A program made the translations under genes and the position numbers. Below, in pieces: positions 31,618 through 45,200 of a stretch of 64,000 bases of DNA. This stretch comes from Cladopsammia gracilis. Taxonomy: Eukaryota > Cnidaria > Anthozoa > Scleractinia > Dendrophylliidae. A model generated the notes under the pieces. The model did not search any database. It was not told the DNA's origin and worked only from the letters and a program-made list of their open reading frames with translations. The stretch spans positions 1,012,501 to 1,076,500 of the forward strand of contig JAJGOT010000033.1 of the NCBI GenBank assembly GCA_022457155.1, written 5' to 3'. Within the stretch, counting starts at the first letter, position 1; each line of letters starts with the position of its first letter.

Positions 31618-31898
31618 GTTGTTTTATCAAACAAACGCCCCAGGTATTCTTGCTTGGTTGTTTATTTGTTTATCTAATTATTTTTATTAGTTTCAGAGGT
31701 AAGACAATTAAAGAAATACACAAACTCTTAGTGCATTGGTCGTGATAACGCTATTTTTACGTACCATTTTACAAATTCAAGCAACTGAGATAACAAGAAT
31801 ATTTTTTCAATTTTGTTGTTGGCCAGTTTATTTCTTAGGATTAGACTCATTGAAGGAAAATTTCCCTTTATGTTGCTTGATAATTTGCCGTGGTTGGC

Positions 31899-32312
31899 CA
31901 TGGTTCGTACAATCTTGAAAAGGTCTTGAATTTTAGCAGTCGTCTTGAAAAGTCCTTTAATTTGGTTAAGGTCCTTGAAAAGTACTTGATTTCTTTATTA
32001 GGTCTTGAAAAGTCCTTGAAATTTAGGACTTTGTGTACGCCCCATCACTTTTCTGATAAATTAAATGATTTTGCTACGAAAAAATTGGCTACCAGCGACT
32101 TTTAAAATCCGAAAATAACTAGCGAAAATGTCGGCATAATACGTGAATGCGTACATGAAGCAAAATTGTAATATTTGCCTCAATTTCATGCACCAGGGGA
32201 CAAAGAGTTTCGATTTCGTAAATAAAACGTAGTCCTAGAAAACTACTTTTTGTCCTTGAAAAGTCCTTGAAAAGTCCTTGAATTTTATTTGTCTGAAGTT
32301 GTACGAACCATG
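31899..32312. repeat. Inverted-repeat element (catggttcgtacaa) with ttggc duplication
   Basis: catggttcgtacaa at the left mirrors ttgtacgaaccatg at the right. The five bases ttggc flank both sides (31894-31898 and 32313-32317), a possible target duplication. The interior has many cttgaaaagtcc units at both ends. Confidence 0.82.
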
Positions 32313-32643
32313 TTGGCTCATGACTCAGAATTTAATTAGAGTGTGATTCATTTTGCATCACGTCTTGCCGTAAAAGAAACGTTTTGTCTCAAACTGTCAG
32401 AGGCAACATAGGACCTGGGTAAGGAAAAATGTTTGATTGTACCCACGGGCTTGAGTCCTCATTGACAAGCGGTCGTGTTCTGTATCCGCTGGCCAAAGGG
32501 GAAATTAGTAGCCTGGAACAGGCTTCTCAGTTAGGACATAAGGTTAAAAAAAAATGACCGGCTCGGAGCGAGCCGACTGCGTCCTAAAGAGGCCTCCCTG
32601 GCTCCTCTCCCCAGTCCGCTTTAACTTTATATCCCCAACTAAG

Positions 32644-32905
32644 GGCTGGTTACCACTAGCGATGTAATCGGAAGCGGATTCAGAGTCGGAAGCGTAAGGA
32701 GAATTACTTTACGTTCTGATGTAAATAAAACGGAGTCGCAATCGGAATCGGAATCGGAATCGGAATCGGAATCGGAAGGATCAGAAATTTCCCTTTTCTA
32801 CCGATTCCGCTTTTGTCTGCTTCCGTCCCTTCCATCGCTAGTGGGAACCAACCCTTACGCTTCAGACTCCGCTTCCGATTACGCCGCAAGTGGAAACCAG
32901 TCTAT
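32644..32905. repeat. Inverted-repeat element with (GGAATC)n core
   Basis: ggttaccactagcgatgtaa at the left is mirrored by ccatcgctagtgggaacc; an outer pair of ggttaccact and agtggaaacc is also present. The core holds a run of six to seven gaatcg hexamers (32738-32776). Confidence 0.7.
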
Positions 32906-33939
32906 TCACAGACTGGGAGGATGGAGTCTCCTGGCTGCATTGATATAGAAATTTAATTCATATCATGCACCTTTGGATAGCAAGGATAGTTTACAGAGCG
33001 TAAAAATTCGAAACGTCACGCGAAACAAATTTAACTGCTGTCTTTTATTATATCCTTTCATCTCTATGTAATTAGTAACAGATATACTTTGTAATAGGCT
33101 CTACTTTTGCTATGCAGTTTGACATTACAAACAACAAACACCCAGGGAGGGGGGGGGGGGGGGATTTTGTTTTTAACGTAATACAATAAAACAAAGTAGT
33201 ATGCGCGGTTACCTTGACAAATATTTCTAAGAAGCCAAACTGAAAAGGGATCCACGTTTTAATGTGCAAACTGTTGAAAAACAAACTGCATCTCATGAAA
33301 TGCCTGCTCACCAGCGTTATTTGAATGATATTTGCGGACACCTCGGACTGACTTCATGCACAGACTCAAAAGTAAGAACCACGTTACCCGACTCAAAGAT
33401 TGACTATGGCAGTAAAAGGGTTAAACGTGTATAAGAAACACTCATTTACAGTTAATTTTACTTGTGACAATCCAGCTTCATAACTATAACGGGCGATTTT
33501 CATGCAACCTGTTGGGATGCAGGGAGATGCAGTGGTGAGACCACTCGTCTCCAACCAGTCTGAGCGTGCGCAGACTTCTCCACCCTTGGCTCTCCTGCTC
33601 GGTAATGTTTTTAATTATTGACAAAGTTTCAACTAAAAACAAAACAGAATTTTGGGCATTTAATTCCGCACAGAATGTTACCATAACATATCGCGACCTT
33701 TAAACATTTCATTTACTGCAATAGACAGCTGCTTCTGCCCACTTAAATAAATAAATTATGGATTATATAAAATTATAAATACGGCAACTTTTCTACAAAA
33801 AAGAAACACTAACTCACTTTGTAAGATACTAACTGGACTTGCTCCAAGTCGAGTTGATAAACAAAAAGCGGCTACTTTCAAGATACACACAGGCGGTGAT
33901 CTACGATCCACTTCAACACTATAGCATATAAAAAGCTGT

Positions 33940-34304
33940 TTAAGGTGGCTCTCAACAGTTTCCAGCACTTTCCAAGACTGAAATTTTGATGGGTCATTAA
34001 AACCACTCTTTATCAGTTGATGCTACAATCATGGTATCAAACGAATGCCAAATGAATGGTGAACACTTTGTTATCATTTTTGTGACACAATATGTTACCA
34101 TAGCAACAGTATAATGGGCTGAAAACACCCTTAATTTTAGCTTTAAGTGTTAATAACTCACAAAATGACTCGGTGAACCCCATTTTTTATTGTGGAATTT
34201 CGATCAGCAGGATAAGACGTAACTTTTGGCAAAGTTTACAAAAATTCTGAACATGAGGTTCAGAACCACCTTAAAGTTTCGAAAATTTTGGGAACCACCT
34301 TAAA
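33940..34304. repeat. Inverted-repeat element (taaggtggctc)
   Basis: taaggtggctctcaac at the left pairs with the two right-hand segments ttcagaaccaccttaa and gggaaccacctta. Boundaries are approximate and the arms are short. Confidence 0.5.
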
Positions 34305-35110
34305 AGAGGTTTTAAATTAATTTCATGTGCATAAACGTCGCTTATTGACTTACAGTTATCATACAGTAAATGCCTGCGTATAGGAAAGTAGATTTTTTCC
34401 AAGTTAGCCTAAAAAGGTTGTTATATGTTTGATGTGTACTGAGAATTTAGGCTAGTTAGGTTCTTAAATAATTTCTTATTTTTTAAGAGCTGCTGGTCCA
34501 ACAACTGATCCAAGAACAAATAATGGTGGTCTAAATGCCAAAATTTTAGCCTACAGGTTCTTAATCCACTAGGTTGTTATACGCGAGCTTTTACTGTAAT
34601 GAAAATGTAGGTCATTTAAACCCTGTGTAGAATTCAGGCTTTGATTTTCAATTTCCAGTTAGATAATTCCACACGTTTTGGTGTTGACGGAGCCCCCCGC
34701 ACCCTCTACAAAAAAAAAAAAAAAAAAAAGAACGCAAAACCCACTTAGTAAATGTAGAAACCTTCAAGACCTGTATACATTGTCATCTCAATTTTTCAAC
34801 TCTACAGTTGTAGTTGTGAAACTCAAAGCGGACCCGCCGACTTTGCGTTCGATTTTAAAAACCTTTTAGCGCCAAAACACTGAAATTGCGTTGTTGAATT
34901 CTACTCTACATATTTAAATTTACCACTATCACTCTCAATGAGTTTTGTTGATCATTGCTAATTCTGAGGTATAACTTCATTTTTTGTACTTTTTTGTTCA
35001 CTAATGACTCAAATTTGAATATCAAGCGTTTAGTTGAATTTGTTGCGTGTCCGTATTTGAACACAGTTTTCTAGTTTTGTAAAACAAAGTTAGTTTGACC
35101 TTAGTGATCA

Positions 35111-35257
35111 GGCCCTGGTTGTTCAAAAGATGGATAGCGCTATCCACCGGGTAAATCACTATCCAGTGGATAACACAATTGGTTTTGTTATTGCTTATCC
35201 ACTGGATAGTGATTTATCCGGTGGATAGCGCTATCCACCTTTTGAACAACCAGGGCC
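35111..35257. repeat. Foldback MITE (ggatagcgctatcc), copy 1
   Basis: ggccctggttgttcaaaag at the left mirrors cttttgaacaaccagggcc at the right. Between them tggatagcgctatccac and actatccagtggataa are also mirrored. The same family occurs at 51165-51321, outside this gap. Confidence 0.93.
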
Positions 35258-36203
35258 TGGTTTTGGATTTTACTTATGCGCTTCATTAGCTTTCGTCGTG
35301 CCATACTTAAGTCAAATTACTGATATGCGTCATGTGACAGTTTGAAGTCGATCTAACGGATGCAAAGAAAGTTACACGTTTGGACGAAATTTAGCTAAAC
35401 AGAATAATAAAAACGTAAAAGACAAACTAAGCTTTCTGAAAGAACAACCTCACTCAAGAAAGGTCACCATTGACACAATGGCTCATAACAAGTGCTAGGT
35501 TCTGAGAAATAAAAAGTTGCGTTTCTTTTTTTTTTATCTCGACGCACAAGGAATATTGTACAACACTATTTCGTTTGTATTAGCGTTGAATCCAAGTTCC
35601 ATTTAATTTTGATTATCGGGAAATAAAAGAAATTATTGTTATCAATATTTACCTTATGTAAACAAAGGGAAACGTGGCTCGCACCGATTGTTACTCAAAT
35701 TGATTTATAACGTAATACAATATCAACTAAAATCGTTCACTGTTTTGTGAAAGAATAATTAATATGTTACAATTTCAAATTAAAAATTTGTTCCACTCCT
35801 TCAACTATCACATGAGATTTAATCTGCTCTCAATTCAATAATTTATAGTCGTATTAAAGCTTTGATATAACAAGATGAAGGCTCTGTAATGTCATTGGTC
35901 AAATCTCTTTTTCTTGTTCATTAATGCATACAACCTTATCATCTTTTAAATATTCTCGTATAAATCTCCAATAATCTATGGTCAGTCTAAACGGCAAACT
36001 GTTCCCTTTTCATGTTAATTCAGTTAGAGTTGAAACACTCTTAAGAGAAGACATTTCTATCCAATGTCTCTTTGCTGTTGGATTCTTTGAGGCATTCACG
36101 GTTATGCCTTATTAAGCAAACATGCAGCCAAGCCTCCTCACTCATAGAGGAGAAAATAGGCACCAGTCCCCAGCTCTTTAAAATACTCTTGGGCCCAGTT
36201 CCT

Positions 36204-39200
36204 TTACATGGTGGCATAACTCGGTCGCTGTAAAAAGATGAGCGACGTTGAAATGGCTACGGTGGCAATAAAGAGCAACAGGAAAAACCGGTCTATAACT
36301 TTAGCCACTGATTCCCATTCCTCCTTGAGTTCTTCTTGTTTCTGCTGTTCTTTCGCGCGTTCGGTGAGCACGTTAATTCCTTCCAGAAGTTTATCCTGTG
36401 TTGAAGGCGCTCTATGTCGGATGTTATTGTCATTCACAGAGTTTATGAAATCTCGGGACGTTAGAATTTTATCGCCCACCTTCGGCGCGATGACAAGGAC
36501 GTCTTTGGGACCACCATCCATCTCCAAATTGTTTCCATTGTGCTCGGGCATAATCGGGCTGTATGAGTGGATATTCTGGTTAGTCGGATTAAATCTTCGC
36601 TGTGGCTTCTCTTTTGGTGGGGTAACCCGAAGAATCGGCGCCAATATATCGATTAGTAAAACACGCACCCAGTGTGGGAGTTCCGAACTTGGTCCCGTGC
36701 CCTCGTAGAGGTTCAGAACAAAACATGTTGCAATCAGAGCCAGTCCTATCTCCACCATGGAAGCGACGAAGAATTTTCCGATCAGTGGAGTCACATCGGA
36801 GGTCGTCGGCGTATTCTCTGCAATCATCAGCATAAACACAGTCATGGCGAGAAGTGTGGTGATCACGAGCGTTACTCTCTCTCCCGTATTTGGCGGCAAA
36901 ACGAAGGTTAAGAGTGCGAAAGCCGTAATGAGAAAACAAGGAACGATCAAATTGTTGAAGTAGAACAGAACTTTTCTTCTTATGTGGAGCGTGAAAATCA
37001 CGTTAGGGTATGGCTCCGGGCAGCAACTAAGTGAATAGGAAAGGAAAAAGGTCATTAGCTGTTGGATTCCATGCGGAGTCCATCACGGTTGTAATTTCTG
37101 TTTACTATCTTAAACACACATTGTGACTGATAGATTTAGAATGAAGGTCAGGGCTGGCAGTCTTTGGTTTAAAACGGACGTCAGGTTTGAGATAGGATAT
37201 TCGATTGTAAGAGCCCTGGGCCTAGTTGCATAAAACAACCGTAAGACAAGTGGAGGTCTTATGAAAACAAACTCTAGTTACCAAAGGTTTTTCTCTGTCG
37301 TATTTGCAGAGCTCTTTGTCGAAGGCCTATCAAAGAATCTAACGAACACTAAGAAAGCACAAGAAAATCCTCTGGCAAGGAGAGATCGGATGCACGAAAT
37401 TACCACTTATCTAACTCTTGTTTCATGCCACCGGGCCCTGTTGTTGGTTCTAAGACGAGGCACTCTAGGTTGTTTCTTTCCTTATTGGTGTACAGCTGTA
37501 GGAATGGGAACCAACAGATTGTTGGAACAACTTACCGAGCTTCTGGGGGTGATATTGCGAAGTACCAGCATCATGTTGAGGGTACTTTAGTTTGCGATCG
37601 GAGTACGAAAGGTCATAGGTCATATTTGAACCAAGTGTGTGGCCTAGCTCGCCACGAGTCTCTCGAAGTTCAATGGTTAGAGCATCCGAACGATGTACGG
37701 AAGGTCATAGGCTGGATTCCTGTCGGTCTCTTTCTTTTTCTTCTTTGTCCCACGCTCGTGACATGATAAGCACTACAGCTCAAGTTTATAACTGACTAAT
37801 AAGTTCAAAACGACATCATAGCATTACCCTTACCTATACTTGACAATTATTCGTTTCACTGGTGCCTCGACCATTTCGAATTCGCCGCTCGTCATGTACG
37901 AAACTAGGTCAACACCGCTGCTTGCATTTATCAAGTTCACTCTGAGTCCATCATACGTCCATGAACCGAAGTGCAAATCACAAATCTGGTCATCGAACGG
38001 AAAGAACTTTATATTAATGGCGCAGCGACTGCGTAGAATTGTAGGAGCATACCTGAAAAAGAAATGGTGAATTAAATTTAACTCCCTGCACATGACATTT
38101 GATGTAATTACTACTTTCCCAGAAAATTGTTGTTATTTAAGGCTGGTTCTCATATAATCATCCCGGTCGTCCGAGTCGTTTCAAAAAGTGCACGGACGAC
38201 CGTGACAATTATATGAGAACACTTCTGAGACGACCCGGGACGATCGCAAATGACCCGGACGACTGGGACGATCGCGGTCGCTTGGATAGAACTGTGTTCC
38301 ATCCGGACGACTGAGACGATCATGAATAATCGGGGACGATCATATGAGAACTACTCTCAGGCGATCGGGACGACTGAGGCGATCGAAGCGACCCAACTCT
38401 ACCCCAGAATGCAGTATTATTGCCCAAAACATGACGTTAGTCAAACGTCATCTAACATGCCGGCTACACGTTCTAACATTGTTAGACCAACAAATGTTAT
38501 ATGACAATGTTAGAACGTGTAGCCGGGGCTTTAGACAAAAACCTTTGGTCCACAATGTCTCCCTTCACCCAGGTGTATAAACATAATTCTGGAAGCAACT
38601 CTGCGATGGACTAGCATCCCATCCAGAGAGGAGGAGCAATACTCCTGGTTGCTTCATGGTACAGAAACCGGGTTATTAGCTCCGGTCGTGTGGGTACCCT
38701 GTGGTACCTCCCGTGTCTCTCTCCACCCAGGGTAAAATGGGTAAAATGGGTACTGGCAACATAATAATGGGGACAACGATGCGATGGACTAGCATCCCAT
38801 CCAGAGAGGATTAACATTACTCATGGCTGCTTTATGATGCAGAAACCGGATTAAGCTCCGATCGTGTGCCTCTCCACGGTGCGACTTTACTTGTCGCAGC
38901 TTACATGTTTCATAAAGACACTTTTTTTCCGCCGACATGTATCAATTGAAATTAAGTATTACCACTTAGGAGAGTATTATCCTGCTAGTTGCTAGATGTC
39001 GATAGAAATCGCGAGAAGAAAAATTATAAATGGTAGTTTGTCATCAAAGCTCACCAGGTATTAGTACCGTCGCTGCTAAGAATCACCCGTGTCTTGAACT
39101 GGTCCATGTTTCCGCTTGTTATTCCTTTGTTCGCACTAAAACCATCATAACAAGTACATGTATTAATCATCATGACATGGTTTGGGAAGACAAACAGTTT

Positions 39201-42200
39201 CAAATACATTTGTCTTTGATAGCATATCACAACTAAAAAATTGTTATTATTTGCACGAGAAATATTTTTCTATTATATGTTTATTTCCATTTCAAATTCT
39301 TGTTTATAAGTGTCACGCATCCTTGGGAATTCAATTTCTGAATTCATTTGTTTTGTTATCACAACTAGTACCTCTTCAGAACCCCTTATTTCATTGCACA
39401 TGTATTGTTTTCAGGGTTAGGGTCCATTGCTCTGTTGTTTGTTCTATTGTTTTCTCAGCCAATCCTGTGAGGCGTTCCGAGACGTGCATACCGCCTGTCT
39501 CCCTTGCTTACATTTGTCAGTCAAACTGCTTTAGACCATTATTGTCGTTCTCAACTAAACCTTGTTGTTTCCAGAAATGAAGAGGTGCTGAGGATACTCC
39601 ACTATTTGAAATTACTTTGCAATTGTTTGATTTTGTTGAATTTGTCTGATGTGACTGAATTGTCCAGGGGTTGAATTCAAAGTGACGGCTTTCAAGTTGA
39701 AACAGAGAAAGGAAATTGACCGTCGTATGTTCACGTTCTCCACGAAACCTATAATTTGATCCGGGGGGAGGGGGGGACTGCGATATAAAAATGACGGGGG
39801 TGCTCGTCGTACCTTTTAGAGGTCAAAATTTGTAGATTGGTACCGCTTAGGGTACTAAAATCTAAAATGACCACCGTTAGAATTTTCGCGGTACCTTTAA
39901 GGGTATGAGCCGAAAAAATATGACAGAATATGACCTGTGTTGTTTTAGAATTGGTACCTCTTATGGGTAAAAATTATTTTGAGCCACGCCCATCAAACGA
40001 GATTCTGGTACCTTTTAGAGTGTTGTTCGAAAATTTCCGACGTGCACCCCCGTCATTTTTATATGGGAGTCCCTCCCGGGATTTGATCATTTGACCGTTT
40101 CCATCTGTGCCATTGTTGTTGCCGAAGCTCTCTAATCACTTGTCTCACCACCTCACCAATCTTATTCCTAGAGTCTTCCTACCTACTAGTCAGTAACAGA
40201 AAGGAGCGAGATTTCTGCAGGCGTGTCTGCCTTGAAGTCGAAGGTCGTACTCTACTCATATCCATATCATAGTGTACTCACTTGTTGTACAGCACTATAT
40301 CCGGTAGCCAGACGAGTTTGGGATCCACGTTAATGGACTTGATTCCGCCATAGTTAGATGCATTCCAGCGTAACAAGTGATTGTTCCATTTCTAACAGCA
40401 ATGTACATCATTTAATCAAATTAATTAATTTTAACTTAGTTTTTAAGCAGATTTTATCAGCAATTGAATGCTTGTCGGTCTTGAATGTCTAATGGATATC
40501 AGGAACAACGGTTGTAAAGGCGGTAGTGACATTTCTTATGGTTCTGCAAAGTGCGATACTCTGAGCCAAGCAGACTGATTACGGTTTTCCTATTTAGCGG
40601 AAATTTGGCGGAATTGGACATTTTACCGGTCATTGAAAATGTAATTGAACCCGCTTAATTCGTCCATTACATTTTTAGGGAATAACTGGGAATACGCGAA
40701 ATGTTCATATTATATATATCGAAGGAATGCAAAATTTTAGTCCAAAAAGTTATCTTTGTCGGTGTTGTTTTGTCGTTTTTGATGCTTGAAACGGCTAATC
40801 TTGAACAACTGTTCGTTGTGTTCAAGTGTCTAGAGTTAAGGACGGTGCCACCTAATGGCAAGGTATTTTGCCAGGTTTTTGACTATGCGGGAAAAGTAGA
40901 TCTTAGCAGGGGCTATCGGAATCCAAAGAGAAAATTGGGGGTAACCACGCATTTTTCGGAGATAATTAAGCTTCAATCTGGAAAAAATGCTGACATCAGC
41001 ATTTTTTCGAAAAAAGGAAAATTAGATCTTTCTTCGCGGATTTCCTTAGAATTCGGCTTTACATACACAAAAGCAACAATAATTCTAAAAATCTTTAAAA
41101 CACATAACGAATGGTAACATAACAACTACTGTTTATGTGTTTTAAGTTACAAAATCATCACAACGGAGCCATTATAGGCCCTGACAGCTTTCCCACGTTC
41201 GCCAAAAATACAGTCTAAATAACTTTTGCCCACAACAAAAAATTAATTGTGTGCTTAATATGCTTACCACTTCCATTTTATAAGATAAAAAGTAGGGGTC
41301 ACCACGCGTTTTTACAAGTTATATTTAGATGTTTTCAACTTTTACGGAATCGCTTTCGGGGTCCGCGACATTTTTTTCTATGCCCTCCCCAGTAAGTTAA
41401 ATATTGTGCGTGTCTTTTTCGGGGCATGCTGGGATTTCCATTCGATGGCTTACCGTTCAAAACTTTTACTTCAGGTACAATAAAAAGACAAACATTGTAG
41501 AATTCAAAGTTAATTCTATTTGTAGCTGTAAGTTGCTCTTTTGAGAAGCATTTTTTCGGGATTTCAAGGTCAAGCAACACAGTAAAGGAGTAGAATAGCA
41601 AAATCGGTTCACTTCCATTGATTCACAGTGGATCTACGGATTGATTATGTTCCTTCGGACACAAGAACTTTAATTACATTGTGTGCATCTTCCAATCCAT
41701 TTCCAACTTGAAAACATCAGTGCTATATCGAGATGACTGGTCGGCTGCCGAAAAACTCTAGATTGGCAGGTTAGTCTTTTTAAGGTTATTTGGAGTGAAA
41801 ATGTAAGAAATATTTGTCGAAAAGTGCTTGAGTTTTGTAATTTCATTTGGCCGCGTGTTTGTTTTCTAATGAAGCTCCTGTAGTTTTCATGGATTCTCTG
41901 ATAACTTTGGAAAAAATAGTCGGTACGCTTTAATTAAAAAAAAAAATCGTGAAATAATAAAACACTTTTTTGCCGAAGTCTACGGCTTTATTTGATCTAA
42001 AAAGATAAGATTTCTTTTTAGTTTATCATGGCACGTTTTTCGCCTATCAAAATTTGTTGTAATGCAATGAAGTCGAGAACTGACACGATGCGACTTCGAA
42101 AAACATCACTTACCTATGGTAGAGAATAAAGGAAATCAATTGTACCTAACTGCACGAATGTGTTTACGAAAGATTACACTAAAAACCATGCGTGCCAACA

Positions 42201-45200
42201 ATCGAGGGAGGGAAAACTTTAGTCGGATACTTCTCGGCTGTGGAGCGGCCAGTTTTCTTTAGTTGCTGGCTTCAGCCTTGTTTTTATATCTTCATCAATT
42301 CTCAAAAACGGTCTTTTTGAAAACGCTTTGCTCATCTCAATTCTTCTTTTCGACGTTTGTTTGATTTAACTGGAACAGTTGTTTTTCTGCTTTTTGTTAT
42401 ACTTTTTTTATTCGCAAAAATGGCCACTGGCAAAAGATTTTTGCAGATAAGTTCTTAAACAAAAATTTCAAATAACGCGAGTTTGGCCGTCAAAACAAAA
42501 ACTTGTGCTAATTGGAAATAACAACATGCCAGCCTTTCCTTGGATTAAATGCCTTGAGGATGCTTGTTTTAAATATATAAAAAACACTAGTCTGGTTTGA
42601 CTTGAAGTTTTGTTGAAATTTTGAATGGAGAAAAGGAGCCAATGTAAACAATCTTTGAAAGAAAGGCAAAACGTACGCGTTCTGCTGGCGGCATCGCCAA
42701 TTTAGCTCAAAATAGTTTCATTACCGAAGCTCTGTCGTTTGCAAAATAGAGAAAGAATTTAGCACTTTTAGGCTGCAGAAGGTCTATAAACACATTTTCA
42801 TAGATTTTTGAGAACTCTATTTATCTTGTAAGTTTAGAAACTGAGCCAGGGAGTTGACAGTTTGACATGAAAAGTGGGCGGAACATAGCCTTTACCTCGC
42901 GCGTTCGCGTTTAAAAAATAACCAGTGTCTCGCGCGACTGTCGCGCAATGCATGCGCAGAACGTATGCGCAATAACAATAGGTGGCACCGTCCTTAAGGC
43001 CCAGTTTTCACTAGCAAACGCAAGCCGACGCAAGCAAATAACTCGTGAATATACCTTGCTTGTGTTTGCGTTCGTTGTGCTTGCTCTTATGCTTGCACTA
43101 CTTGTGCTTATTTCGCGAACATTTTGATTTTGCATGGAAGTAAAACGAACAATTTTAAGCGCAGCGACGTTTTTAAAAATTCGAAGGCAAGCTAAATAGT
43201 GATTCACAAACAGACCATTTTACAGTTGTCTTCTTAGTGTCTTGGCCTTTGAGTGGAAGCGAGGTTGAAGTTGACCTTGTTATGACACAGACCTTGGAGG
43301 TTTTCAGATGTAAATTTACCTAGTTAGCACGAGAACAGCATTATTAACATGTGAAAGGCAGAAAGGTTTGTATCAAAGCAAGGTCACCTCCAGCCTCACT
43401 TCCACTCAAAGGCAAGGTCACCAAGCACACAACCTGCGAATCACGATTTCTGAACTAAACCTAATCAGAATCGTTGCTTTTTCCTCGTGCTTGTGTTATG
43501 TCCCATTTTCACGTGCAACGCAAGCATAAACGTAGGCACAAGGATCAAAATATTTTAATCCTTGCTTTTTAACTTACGCTTATTAATTTCAAGCTCGTCT
43601 TCACGGCGAAATATAAAGGTTTCTTGTGCTTGCATCGCCCGTAAAAACTAGGGCTAACCAACGCTTGACACTTTTAATTTCTTTACACAAAAACGATTTC
43701 ATAAAACTGGGAAGTGTCACGAATAAATCGAAATAAAGTGAAGCTTGTGGAAATGTAATCTATTCAATACGGACGTAGCATCTCTCTTGAGATTGTAACA
43801 ATACATTCTGTTTATGCTCGGTTTTGAAAAAAGTTGCTCCGTTTCCGCTAAATCGGAAAGCCCCATTCGGCGAAGAGTGATATTGAGTCATTTTGGTTTA
43901 CTGAATTGATCAATGATTTGACTGATTGGTTGTTGACGGATGGACGGACGGATAGATGGATGGATAGAGTAAAAAACATCGATCTCTATCCCATATTTAC
44001 CGAATCATGATCCCCCCTCTTAAGTCGTTATCCATTATTACACGAAGATATAGCGCACATATAAACTTGTTCTTGATTCTCACTGATCTCTTACTTATCA
44101 CCTAAAACGTATCACTCACTTGTCTTATCCACACATTACTCACGAGAACTTGATTCTTTTCATCCTGTGTAAGAAAAAAAAAATAAAGAAAAGGATAGTT
44201 AAAATTCGACTTCCTGTAAAAGTAGAGCAATAGACCAATTCCGAAATATTAAAATTCATACTTGGCTCTGACGCTTAGGGGAATAAAACAAAACAAATTA
44301 ATTATTCATCCCTGAACCTCGATTTGATTTCTTTTCTTTTATTCCCCTAAGGCTCGGAGCCAAGTATGAATTTTAATATATCGGAATTGAACTATAGAGC
44401 GTATGCACTCACGTGGCAAGCAGCTATGCAAATTTATTGGAACAAAAGAAAGTGTTAACATAAGAAAAGCGTTCAAATCCCACAGGATTGTTTTGGTACA
44501 CCAACATGGCCGCCGTTCTATTGTTTTGGTACACCAATATGGCCGCCGTGACGTCATGTGCATACGCTCTATTGGCCTAGGAAATGGTCTCTGGGGGCTT
44601 AATTTAGCAATATAAACTGATAATGCTCCACCAATGTACAAAAAAGTCGGAATCATTTCATTAAGATATGGATGACTGAGACATGAATAAAAGTCCTGAA
44701 GATTCGCTCCAACTATTGCTTCAACGGCAACACTTTTTCTATGGACAAAAGGGGATAAAAAAAAATTCTTTTAGCGCCTATAACTAACTACCTAATTAAA
44801 CATACAATAAAACGATTAAAAATGATGAAAAGAACGATTGAAAAGAATGGGTTCTTTTGTCAAATGAGCAATAAGAATGTATGTCGCAGTTTCTTTCTTA
44901 GTTGTTCCAATCTGAGCGGACATACAGTTGGTCAACAGTTCGTTTGCCAGGTTAATGTGCAACTAAAACGAAATTAACAATTGCGCTAACATAGTAGACT
45001 GCTAGCTGTCCCTTTTCAGTCAATCGAGCGGGCCAGCTGATCAGACTGGAGCGAGCGAACGAGCCGAGGGGAAACTGGGGGAGAGGCGGTTTCCCTTCCC
45101 GCCTCTTCCCCAGAGCCCCCTCGGTTCGCATTACTTTCGTTCTCTCGCCGCTGGGACGCCGATCGCGTATAAGCTCGCCCGCTCGACTATCCAGAGAGGG

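Larger units (their letters stand above)
31613..36203. other. Intergenic interval between convergent genes
   Basis: No coding exon is supported. It holds the inverted-repeat elements listed below, a poly-A run at 34711-34729, and AT-rich sequence. The right edge (about 35700-36203) should include the receptor 3' UTR. Confidence 0.6.

Noticed and set aside
37650..37730. A tRNA gene
   Set aside because: A- and B-box-like segments are present, but the acceptor arms do not pair and the anticodon loop is oversized, so it is treated as SINE-like or pseudo-tRNA.
40701..41117. A 138-codon plus-strand frame
   Set aside because: It runs from unique intron sequence across the terminus of the TTAA-flanked element, so it is a chance fusion of unrelated sequence.
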